From NCBI GenBank assembly GCA_902778985.1, contig CACYZS010000083.1:1-13289 (forward strand): 13,289 nucleotides of DNA, given 5' to 3'. The notes under the pieces were generated by a model. The model worked only from the letters and a program-made list of their open reading frames with translations, was not told the DNA's origin and did no database searches. This DNA comes from an uncultured Ruminococcus sp. GTDB taxonomy: Bacteria > Bacillota > Clostridia > Oscillospirales > CAG-272. Position 1 is the first letter of the stretch. The number at the start of each line of letters is the position of its first letter. This document shows, piece by piece, positions 5,370 through 12,285 of the stretch. Made by a program: the position numbers and the translations under genes.

Positions 5370-7041
5370 TCAGTCGGGCGTCCTGGGAAGCGTATACCAG
5401 GTGCGGATGATGTCGTCGAGCGCCGCCTGTTTGGACGCGATGCACGCCTCGTACTGGCTGGCGAGGTCGCTGGACGTCACTTCGCAATCGCCGCTCCGCA
5501 TGATGATATTGAAGCGGTTGTTGCCGCCGACGCAGTCCTCGATCATCTTGTCGCGTCCGGTGATGACGCTGTCGTAGATCAGGGTCAGCATCCGGTCGGT
5601 GCCCTGGTCGTAGGTCGTGGTCTTCGACTTCAAGGAACTCCCGACGGATCTCGCCGGAATGCTAGCAGCAGTACTGCAGGAACGCCGACATCGCCCGCGC
5701 CTTTTTGGGCGACGTTTTGACGTTGATCGCACCGGCGTCGCCGATGGTGTGAATGACGGTGTTGTATTGCTTGTCCTCGCTGACTTTGGGCAGCGGGACC
5801 ACCGAGAAGATATCCGTCATCTGCTGGAACGCGTTGTCTTCCAGCGCGCCGAGCACGACGGTACCGGCGGTGAGCATGGTCCCCTCGGAGAACTTGATGC
5901 GGTGGTAGGCGGCGCCGGGTTTCTCGGGGGTGGACGCCTGGAAGTTGCCGGTCGTCCCGACCGAACCCTTGCCGGTGTAGACCGCCGCGACGGCGTCGAA
6001 GATCTTACCGAGCGCGGTCGAGTCTTGCGAGTAGTAGATCCAGTCCTTGCCGTTGTACTGACTGGTCTCGTCCTCGATCGGTCTCACGTCGAAGAGATCG
6101 TCGCCCGACGCGGAGAAAATATACATCTCGGACGTCAGACCGCCGAAGTTGTCTGCGACGATACCGAGCACGTCGGTGATCGAGTCCTTCCCGTCGTTGT
6201 CGGTGTCCACCCAGATCGCTTCGCACAGTTTGTGCAGGGTCGACCAGGTCCATTTGCCCGTTTCCACGTAGTCGAAGAAACGCGCCGAGAGTTTCTCGCC
6301 CACCCCGAGCGTATCCCCTTCTTCAAGGATCGCCGACTGGAGTTTGGTCGCGTTCTCGTCCATCATCGTGATATTGACGGGAAGCACGCCCATCGCGCGC
6401 AGAACGTCAAGAAAGTAGTCGCCGACAAGGATATAACTGCGGTCGCCGGTCAGCGACAAACTGTCCATATAATCGGTCATCCACCCCTTGGTCGTAAAAT
6501 CAAAGTAGGAACCGGGGATCGAACGGACGTCCTTGAACACGCCGGAGAGGGTCGCCACATTGATGTCGGAGATCATGTTGACGAAGAGGTCGGGCGCGTC
6601 CTTCGCACCGCCCTGCACCACGGTCTTGATCTGTTCCGCCTGTTTGCTCCAGTCGAAGTCCCAGTAGACGTAGTCGATGTTCATGCCCATCATCTCGATC
6701 GCCTTGGTATTGCGGGCGTACACGAGTTGTTCGAGCACGGGCGTCGTGCCGGGATCCACGTCGTCGGGACCGACCACGTACTTGTCGTTCTTCGAGGTCT
6801 TCTCGGCGTCGCTGTGATTGCTGAGTTCCATCTTGAAGGTACGCTCGAAGTCGTAGAAGGATCTCTTGACCTGCGGTCCGAGGGCCTCCCATCTGTCGAC
6901 GGTGGTGGTTTCCGCCGTATCTTCCGTTACCGGGTCGGTTTCGGACGCAACGGTCGGATCCGTCGGCGTATCGTCTTTGCAGGACGCGAAGGCGAGCGCG
7001 ATCATCACGAGCAGCAAAAGAAGGCTGACGATCTTTTTCAT
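5370..7041 (-). pseudogene. ABC sugar solute-binding lipoprotein, disrupted near the C-terminus
   Basis: Extracellular solute-binding protein (family 1 type) that would deliver a sugar or oligosaccharide to an ABC permease. A lipoprotein signal (MKKIVSLLLLLVMIALAFAS with C21) and a Thr/Asp-rich linker to about residue 48 precede the domain. Residues 279-290 (DTDNDGKDSITD) form an EF-hand-like calcium loop, common in clostridial members. ATG 7041 has an AAGGAG SD six bases upstream. The frame hits TAG at 5662-5664 after QYCC, yet downstream sequence still codes for the family: HSGEIRREFLEV in the same frame, then, after a one-base shift near 5625, TTTYDQGTDRMLTLIYDSV to the end at 5370. So two lesions lie within about 40 bp. 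They may be real decay, a sequencing error cluster, or (less likely) readthrough. No permease genes are nearby. Confidence 0.82.
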
Positions 7042-7125
7042 AGATTACTCCTTTTCTTCCGTGGCGCCGAGGTTGCGCCGCGCCCGTTTCGGGCGGTCGG
7101 ATCGGTGTCGATTGTGCCATTTGAA

Positions 7126-7203
7126 TCATTATCTTCAATAAAATGATAGCATTTTTTATATTTCATTTGCTATCACTTTTTTGTCAGGATATATCAATTT
7201 TGT
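7126..7203 (-). promoter_or_regulatory. AraC-type regulatory block, copy 1 (upstream of the solute-binding protein gene)
   Basis: Read on the minus strand this block holds TTGATATATCCTGACAAAA, then TGATAGCA, 16 bases, TGCTATCA (a perfect 8-bp inverted repeat), then TTTTATTGAAGATAATGATT. The same order and nearly the same bases occur at 8958-9034. GATAAT could be the -10 box with a weak -35 that needs activation. The likely binder is the AraC protein encoded at 8065-8943; this is inference. Confidence 0.65.
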
Positions 7204-7228
7204 GTCCTGGGTGCAAAAAAGAGGTCGG

Positions 7229-7277
7229 GAAAAAGAGAGGTCGGAGAGGGGGATCTCTCCCGTTGCTCTCCGACCTC
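7229..7277 (-). terminator. intrinsic terminator of hpf
   Basis: On the minus strand GAGGTCGGAGAG (7277-7266) and CTCTCCGACCTC (7248-7237) form a perfect 12-bp stem. The loop can fold further (GGGA/TCCC), and TCTTTTT follows. A second partial copy of the descending arm plus T-run (CCGACCTCTTTTTT, about 7228-7215) lies just beyond it and could serve as a back-up pairing partner. Confidence 0.88.
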
Positions 7278-7298
7278 GACGGATTGGGAAAAACAGGG

Positions 7299-7826
7299 TC
7301 ATTCGGGGATGATCAGTCCGTATCCGCCGTCTTTTCTGCGGTAGACCACGCGCGTTTCCTGATCGACGTCGTCGACGAAAACGAAGAACTGGTGTTCGAG
7401 CAGATTCATCTGCAAGATCGCCTCTTCGACCGACATCGGGCGGATGGGGTAGGTCTTGGTGCGGATCGAGAACTCGGGTTCCTCTTCGTAGTCGGGTCCC
7501 TCGGGGAAGGCGGCGGGCGCCGCGAACGCCCCTTCGCGGATCCGTTTCTGCAGGCGCGTCTTGTTCCTTCTGATCTGTCTTTCGAGGGTGTCGACGGCTT
7601 TATCGAGGGCGGTGCGGAACGTGTCCGCGCCCTCTTCCGAGCGGAAGAGCGTATTCCCCATCTGGATCGTAACTTCGATGATCTCGGTGTCGCGACGGAC
7701 CTTGAAGGTCACGTTCGCCGTCACGTCGTCGGAAAAGTACTTGTTCAGTGCCGACAGTTTCTTTTGCGCCAACTCTCTGAGATCGTCGCGTACGCTCATT
7801 TGTCTTCCGCTGCAAACAATTTTCAT
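7299..7826 (-). CDS. hpf: long-form ribosome hibernation promoting factor
   Basis: Binds the 30S subunit at the decoding site and, through its C-terminal domain, pairs two 70S ribosomes into inactive 100S dimers when growth slows. ATG 7826 is used because an ATG five bases earlier reads M-A-stop, and AAGGAAGGA lies just upstream. The 175-residue product has the S30AE/YfiA domain at 1-97 (KKLSALNKYF, ANVTFKV, LERQIRRNKTR), a variable linker 98-120 and the C-terminal dimerisation domain from about 122 (TKTYPIRPMSVEEAILQM, HQFFVFVD, TRVVYRRKDGGYGLI). This two-domain length is the long Firmicutes form. The gene is bounded by its own promoter and terminator. Identification is very secure. Confidence 0.95.
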   Translation of the reverse strand: MKIVCSGRQMSVRDDLRELAQKKLSALNKYFSDDVTANVTFKVRRDTEIIEVTIQMGNTLFRSEEGADTFRTALDKAVDTLERQIRRNKTRLQKRIREGAFAAPAAFPEGPDYEEEPEFSIRTKTYPIRPMSVEEAILQMNLLEHQFFVFVDDVDQETRVVYRRKDGGYGLIIPE

Positions 7827-7850
7827 GCCATGTTCCTTCCTTTCGATCGT

Positions 7851-7893
7851 TTGAACCGGGAAGGGGAGCGACCGGTTTCCCGGTTCAATTATA
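7851..7893 (-). promoter_or_regulatory. hpf promoter -10 with overlapping 12-bp palindrome
   Basis: TATAAT (7893-7888, minus strand) is a perfect -10; the -35 region 17 bp upstream (TTTTGT) is poor. Starting inside the -10 edge, TTGAACCGGGAA (7888-7877) is repeated inverted as TTCCCGGTTCAA (7862-7851) with 14 bp between. As the left arm spans the expected start site, it fits a DNA operator better than an RNA hairpin, but a 5'-end stem cannot be excluded. Confidence 0.55.
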
Positions 7894-8003
7894 TGATACC
7901 ATAATCCGAAACAAAAGGGAAGAGGATTTCGTAAAAAAGTACAAAGAATTTTTGAAAAGCGACGCGATTTGCGTAAAAGTATACAAAAAGCAGGGCAAAA
8001 CGG

Positions 8004-8036
8004 CAAAAAAACGCCCCGGCGACGGGATCGCCGGGG
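8004..8036 (-). terminator. intrinsic terminator of the AraC-family regulator gene
   Basis: On the minus strand CCCCGGCGA (8036-8028) pairs with TCGCCGGGG (8022-8014) around a five-base loop, followed by CG and a run of seven T (8011-8005). It lies 29-61 bases after the stop codon of the regulator. Confidence 0.92.
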
Positions 8037-8064
8037 AGAGACGGGCTTTCGGCGGGGGCGGCGC

Positions 8065-8943
8065 TCAGGTGTGCTCGGCGCGGCGGAAAACGGTCGGGGA
8101 GACCTTGTTTTTCTGCCGGAAGCAGGAGATGAAGTAGGCGACGCTGTTGAAGCCGACGGCAGAGGCGATCTCGCTGACCGGGCGGTCGGTGGTGAGCAGT
8201 TCGCGTTCCGCCCGACGGAGCCGGGTGTTCGTCAGATACTGCTTGAACCCGACGCCGACGACGCGCCGGAACAGGCGCGAGAAATAGCAGCGGCTGAACC
8301 CGATCTCCGAGGCGCAGAGTTCCTCGGTCAAATCCTCGGTGTACCGACGGTTGACCAGCAGCAGGGCGGAGTAGATCTTCAGGATCGAATCGGGCGCCGC
8401 CGCCGGCGCCTCGTCCGCGGGACGCCGCGCGGACAGGTCGCGCAGCAGCAGGAGCAGGAGCCGTCCCGCCCCGATCCGCAGCCCCATTTCCCGGAAGGGG
8501 CGGGGCGTTTCTTCCGCCGCCAAATCGGTGAGCGCGGGGAGCAGTCCCGCCTCTTCGACCTCGCGCGCCGTCCAGAGCACCTTTGAATCCGCCCGGCAGA
8601 GGGTCAGTTCGGCAAACGACTCTCCGATCGCCTCTCCGGTGGAGAATTCCTGCAAAAAGGAAGAGCGGATCTTGATCACGTGGTAGGCGTTTTCGGGTTC
8701 GTCGCCCGTGATCGTGTGATGGATGGTGAAGGGGCGGAGCAGGATCAGATCTCCCGCCGCCGCGTCGTATTCCCGCCCGTCGGACGAGATCCGGTAACTC
8801 CCCCGCTCGATCCAGAGCAGTTCGGTCGAGGAGTGGATATGCGCGCGGGCGGAGACGGTGTGCGGACCGTTGGTTTGGTAGAAAACTTCGATCCCCGGTC
8901 CCCTCAGGGCGCGGTTCTCCTTTTCGGTATAATAGTGTTCCAT
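8065..8943 (-). CDS. AraC-family transcriptional regulator with cupin sensor domain
   Basis: A 292-residue cytosolic DNA-binding regulator. The N-terminal cupin-like domain (about 15-95) has HIHSSTELLWIERGSYRI (35-52) and GDLILLRPFTIHH (64-76), the usual sugar-sensing fold. The C-terminal HTH_18 domain (about 190-290) has two helix-turn-helix units: LTEELCASEIGFSRCYFSRLF (205-225 region) and VSEIASAVGFNSVAYFISCFR (256-276 region), ending with the typical PTVFRR. ATG 8943 has AGGTGA five bases upstream. It is divergent from the Gfo/Idh genes and shares with them, and with the solute-binding-protein gene, a repeated regulatory block, so these are its probable targets. Such regulators are commonly activators. 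Its ligand is unknown, though a sugar or polyol is likely. Confidence 0.92.
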   Translation of the reverse strand: MEHYYTEKENRALRGPGIEVFYQTNGPHTVSARAHIHSSTELLWIERGSYRISSDGREYDAAAGDLILLRPFTIHHTITGDEPENAYHVIKIRSSFLQEFSTGEAIGESFAELTLCRADSKVLWTAREVEEAGLLPALTDLAAEETPRPFREMGLRIGAGRLLLLLLRDLSARRPADEAPAAAPDSILKIYSALLLVNRRYTEDLTEELCASEIGFSRCYFSRLFRRVVGVGFKQYLTNTRLRRAERELLTTDRPVSEIASAVGFNSVAYFISCFRQKNKVSPTVFRRAEHT

Positions 8944-8957
8944 TTTTCACCTATGAC

Positions 8958-9034
8958 AAAAAATTGATATATCCTGACAAAATAATGATAGCATATAAGT
9001 TTGAAAAATGCTATCCTTTTCTTGAAAATAATTT
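8958..9034 (+). promoter_or_regulatory. AraC-type regulatory block, copy 2 (araC-Gfo/Idh divergent region)
   Basis: Holds TTGATATATCCTGACAAAA (8964-8982), TGATAGCA (8986-8993), 15 bases, TGCTATCC (9009-9016), then TTTTCTTGAAAATAATTTT. Order and sequence match copy 1 at 7126-7203. It sits between the divergent regulator (start 8943) and the dehydrogenase (start 9054), so it could control both. The downstream gene has SD AAGGAG at 9039-9044. I cannot fix the -35/-10 pair. Confidence 0.65.
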
Positions 9035-9053
9035 TGACAAGGAGACAGATACC

Positions 9054-10090
9054 ATGGATCGGATCGTCAATATCGGCATTATCGGATGCGGCGGGATCGC
9101 CAACGGCAAGCACATGCCGTCGCTCAAAAAGATCGACAACGTGCGTATGATCGCGTTCTGCGACGTCATTCCCGAACGGGCGGAGAAGGCGGCGCGCGAA
9201 TACGGCGTGCCGGGCGCAAAGGTCTACACCGACTACCGCGAACTGCTGAAGAATCCCGACGTCGAGGTGGTCCACGTCCTGACGCCGAACCGCGAACACG
9301 CCGACATTTCGATCGACGCGCTCTACGCCGGAAAGCACGTCACGAGGCGGCGAAGGCGACCGGAAAGAAACTGACCATCGGGTACCAGCACCGGCAGAAA
9401 CCGCAGAGCCAGTACGCCAAACAGTACATCGAGACCGGGGCGCTCGGCGAGATCTACTACGCGAACTGCCTCGCGATCCGTCGCCGCGGAACGCCGAACT
9501 GGGGCGTTTTCCTGAACGAAGAGGAGCAGGGCGGCGGTCCGATCATCGACATCGCGACCCACTCGCTCGACCTGACGCTCTACCTGATGAACAACTACGA
9601 GCCCAAAATGGTGCTCGGCAAGACGCACAAGAAACTCGAGCATCCCGAGGCGGGCAACATCTGGGGCGACAACGGCGTCAGCACCACTCCGCTCGAAGAG
9701 GCGGCGTGCGCCATGATCGTCATGAAGAACGGCGCGACCATCATGCTTGAGACCTCCTGGGCGCTCAACACCGTCGAACCGGTGCAGGAGGGCAGTTGCG
9801 TCCTCTGCGGCAGCCGGGCGGGACTGCAGATCAAGAACAATAACCTCGTTATCAACCGCGTCGAACTCGGTCGGCAGGTGAAGGAAGAGGTGGACGTTTC
9901 CGCGGGCGGCGTCGCCTTCTACGACGGGGCGAAGGTGTCCCCGGCGGAGACCGAGGCGAGAAACTGGATCAAGGCGATCGTCGAGGATACCGCCCCGGTC
10001 GTTCTGCCCGAACAGGCGCTCGTGGTCTCCGAGATCCTGGAAGCCATCTACGTCTCGTCGAAGACCGGCAAACCGGTCGTCTTCGACTGA
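9054..10090 (+). pseudogene. Gfo/Idh/MocA-family oxidoreductase, frameshifted by an internal deletion
   Basis: NAD(P)-dependent sugar or polyol dehydrogenase family. ATG 9054 follows AAGGAG. The Rossmann motif GIIGCGGIANGKH is near residues 8-20, and the frame reads normally to AGKHV (V96, GTC 9339-9341). It then jumps: the other frame resumes with EAAKATGKKLTIGYQHRQ at 9344 and runs to TGA 10088-10090, including GGGPIIDIATHSLDL and the rest of the C-terminal domain. Family members carry about 15-20 residues between these points, with the catalytic EKP lysine motif. Here that segment is missing and the frame changes. A CACG repeat at the junction (CACGTCACG) fits a short-homology deletion. 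An assembly error is the alternative. As written, it would make a truncated inactive protein of about 106 residues. Confidence 0.85.
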
Positions 10091-10091
10091 T

Positions 10092-11048
10092 ATGGGAAAG
10101 CGGAAACTCGCCCTCTGGGGCGCGTGGCACGTCCACGCGGAGAAGTACCTTTCCGCCGCCCTTGACGAGGGCGCGGAGATCGTCGGCGTGTACGACTCCG
10201 ATCCCGAGAGGAAACAGAAGATCGCAGACGCCCTGTCCCTGCCTGCTTTTGCAACCGAGGCGGATCTGCTCGCGTCGAGTGCCGACGGCGTGATCGTCTG
10301 CACCGCGACCTCCGATCATCCCTACGTCCTGACGACCCTCGCCCGGGCGGGGAAGGATATCTTCACCGAAAAGGTGCTCGCCGTGACCGACGAAGAGGCG
10401 AAAGCGATCGCCGACGCCGTGAAAGCGGCGGGGGTCACGTTCGTGATCTCGTTCCCCTACCTGTACCGTTCCTGGACGCAGACGGCGCTGGCTCTGATCG
10501 GGGAAGGGAAACTCGGCAGGGTCACGTCGGTCCGCTTCAAGAACTGTCACAGCGGATCGAGCGGCAAGTGGCTGCCCGCGGCGTTCTACTCGAAAACCGA
10601 GTGCGGCGGCGGCGCCATGATCGACCTCGGCGCGCACGGAATGTACCTGATCGCCGCGCTGCTCGGGATGCCCGACACCTTCCGTTCGACCTTCACCTGC
10701 GCGTACCCCGAGGTGCAGCCCGATCCTCTCCATCCGGTCGAAGACAACGCCGTGACCGTGATGACCTGGAAGAACGGGTGCATCGCGACGAACGAGACCG
10801 GGTTCGTCACCGCGGGATTTTTGAAATCACTCGAGATCAGCGGGACCGAAGGCACGCTGATCTGGGACGATACGGCGTTGACCATGACCGACTCCAAGAC
10901 CGGGAAGTTCGTCGAGGTCCCGCGCCTTCCGTCCAAGCCCACGCCGCTCTCTCAGTTTATCAACCGAAACGTCTACCCCGGCTGCGGGATCGACGAGGCG
11001 GTGCGCCTGACGGCGATGATGACCGGCGCGTACGCCCACCGCGACTGA
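10092..11048 (+). CDS. Gfo/Idh/MocA-family oxidoreductase (second of the pair)
   Basis: A 318-residue cytosolic NAD(P)-dependent dehydrogenase of unknown substrate, probably a sugar, sugar acid or inositol-type polyol. The N-terminal Rossmann motif is unusual: LWGAWHVHAEKY (8-19) replaces the normal GxGxxA. DIFTEKV (89-95) keeps the E-K pair of the EKP motif with V in place of P. GGGAMIDLGAHGMYL (172-186) keeps the D178 and H182 expected in the active site. The stop at 11046-11048 is followed by a strong terminator. ATG 10092 begins one base after the TGA of the broken upstream gene and has no SD, so it relied on translational coupling. The upstream frameshift would put a stop at about 9374 and may reduce its expression. 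Confidence 0.88.
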   Translation: MGKRKLALWGAWHVHAEKYLSAALDEGAEIVGVYDSDPERKQKIADALSLPAFATEADLLASSADGVIVCTATSDHPYVLTTLARAGKDIFTEKVLAVTDEEAKAIADAVKAAGVTFVISFPYLYRSWTQTALALIGEGKLGRVTSVRFKNCHSGSSGKWLPAAFYSKTECGGGAMIDLGAHGMYLIAALLGMPDTFRSTFTCAYPEVQPDPLHPVEDNAVTVMTWKNGCIATNETGFVTAGFLKSLEISGTEGTLIWDDTALTMTDSKTGKFVEVPRLPSKPTPLSQFINRNVYPGCGIDEAVRLTAMMTGAYAHRD

Positions 11049-11063
11049 AAAACAAAACGAAAG

Positions 11064-11100
11064 ATCCGTCCCGCTTCCAACGAAGCGGGACGGATTATTA
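11064..11100. terminator. bidirectional intrinsic terminator between the Gfo/Idh pair and asd
   Basis: ATCCGTCCCGCTTC (11064-11077) and GAAGCGGGACGGAT (11082-11095) form a perfect 14-bp stem with a four-base loop. TATTATT follows on the plus strand. On the minus strand CTTTCGTTTTGTTTTT follows, so it can serve both convergent genes. Confidence 0.92.
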
Positions 11101-11114
11101 TTCGGTTTCCGCGA

Positions 11115-12197
11115 TCATTTCGCGGTGAGATACCCTTCGCGGTAGAGCAGTTCGGCGATCAGCACCGCGCCGCCGGCGGCGCCGCGCAGCGTGTTGTGCG
11201 AAAGACCGACGAACTTGTAGTCGAAGAGCGTGTCTTCGCGCAGCCGTCCGACCGAGACGCCCATGCCGCGGTAGAGGTCGCGGTCAAGCGCCGCCTGCGG
11301 GCGGTTGTCTTCCTCAAAATAGGTGATGAACTGTTCGGGCGCGCTCGGAAGACCGAGGGTCTGCGGTTTGCCCTTGAAGTTCTTCCACGCCTCGAGGATC
11401 TCTTCTTTGGTCGGCTTCTTCTCGAAATCGACGAAGACCGCGGCGGTGTGCCCGTCGGAGACCGGGACGCGGATGCACTGCGTCGTGATGAGCGGCGCGT
11501 CGGCTTTGACGATCTTGCCGTCCTCGACGCGACCCCAGACGCGCAGGGGTTCCTGCTCGCTCTTCTCTTCCTCGCCGCCGATGTAGGGGATCACGTTGTC
11601 GATCATCTCGGGCCATTCGCGGAAGGTCTTGCCCGCGCCGCTGATCGCCTGATAGGTCGTGGCGACGACGCGCTTGATCCCGTAGGGAAGAAGCGGGGTC
11701 AGGGCGGGAACGTAACTCTGGATCGAGCAGTTGGGTTTGACGGCGATGAAGCCGCGCTTGGTGCCGAGGCGCTTTCTCTGCGCTTCGATCACGGCAAGGT
11801 GCGCGTCGTTGATCTCGGGGATCACCATCGGGACGTCGGGCGTCCAGCGGTTCGCCGAGTTGTTCGAGACCACGGGGATCTCGGCGCGCGCGTAGCGTTC
11901 CTCGAGCGCCTTGATCTCGTCTTTTTTCATATCGACGGCGCAGAAAACGAAGTCGACGAGCGGCTTGATCGCGTCGAGATCGTCCGACGAGAGGACGGTC
12001 ATATCCGCGACGTCCTCGGGCATCGGCGTCTTCATTTTCCAGCGTTCGCCCACCGCCTCGCGATAGGTCTTGCCCGCGGAACGGGGGCTGGCGACCACAG
12101 CCGTCAGTTCAAAATAGGGATGATCTTCGAGCAGGGTGACGAACCGCTGACCGACCATGCCGGTCGCGCCGACGACGCCCGCTTTGAGTTTCTGCAT
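11115..12197 (-). CDS. asd: aspartate-semialdehyde dehydrogenase
   Basis: NADPH-dependent enzyme converting aspartyl phosphate to aspartate semialdehyde, the branch point for lysine, diaminopimelate and dipicolinate, and for threonine and methionine. I use ATG 12197 (MQKLKAG), with GAAGGAG nine bases upstream, in place of a longer frame beginning at 12263, because that start lies inside the promoter. The 360-residue product has the nucleotide loop GATGMVGQ (10-17), SNNSANR (111-117), the active-site cysteine in KPNCSIQSY (C157), AISGAGKTFREWPE (185-198) and VSDGHTAAVF with the catalytic H250. The motif style is that of the archaeal/yeast-type subfamily, common in Clostridia. It has a perfect promoter and a bidirectional terminator, so it can be transcribed alone. 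Confidence 0.95.
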   Translation of the reverse strand: MQKLKAGVVGATGMVGQRFVTLLEDHPYFELTAVVASPRSAGKTYREAVGERWKMKTPMPEDVADMTVLSSDDLDAIKPLVDFVFCAVDMKKDEIKALEERYARAEIPVVSNNSANRWTPDVPMVIPEINDAHLAVIEAQRKRLGTKRGFIAVKPNCSIQSYVPALTPLLPYGIKRVVATTYQAISGAGKTFREWPEMIDNVIPYIGGEEEKSEQEPLRVWGRVEDGKIVKADAPLITTQCIRVPVSDGHTAAVFVDFEKKPTKEEILEAWKNFKGKPQTLGLPSAPEQFITYFEEDNRPQAALDRDLYRGMGVSVGRLREDTLFDYKFVGLSHNTLRGAAGGAVLIAELLYREGYLTAK

Positions 12198-12234
12198 ATC
12201 CGTGCGCTCCTTCAAAGAGAAAACATTATATCGT

Positions 12235-12263
12235 ATTATAGCAGAAGGAGAGCCGTCTGTCAA
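12235..12263 (-). promoter_or_regulatory. perfect-consensus sigma-A promoter of asd
   Basis: Minus strand: TTGACA (12263-12258), 17-bp spacer, TATAAT (12240-12235) with TGC before it. A second TATAAT at 12230-12225 lies downstream with no matching -35. The predicted start near 12228 leaves a leader of about 30 nt before ATG 12197, too short for a lysine riboswitch. Confidence 0.9.
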
Positions 12264-12285
12264 TCGTTTACGGGCGATTTTCGCT

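Noticed and set aside
5662..5664. TAG read as pyrrolysine or by programmed readthrough in the solute-binding protein
   Set aside because: A separate frameshift lies about 40 bp downstream, so readthrough alone would not give the full protein. Nothing in the window supports a pyrrolysine system.
5617..7146. Long plus-strand open frame (509 codons) opposite the solute-binding protein gene, and similar long frames opposite asnS (2478-3740), the AraM-like gene (4124-5305) and asd (11196-12299)
   Set aside because: Each is antisense to a recognised protein family. Their translations are rich in Arg, Asp, Gly, Val and His, typical of the shadow of GC-rich codons, and show no family motifs.
7889..8950. 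Minus-strand 353-codon frame overlapping the AraC-family gene in another frame
   Set aside because: The translation is Arg/Pro/Gly-rich with no domain, runs through the terminator and the hpf promoter region, and competes with a clear AraC protein.
12198..12263. Longer N-terminus of Asd starting at 12263
   Set aside because: It would start inside the -35 box and precede the predicted transcript start. MQKLKAG at 12197 has a good SD and matches the family N-terminus.
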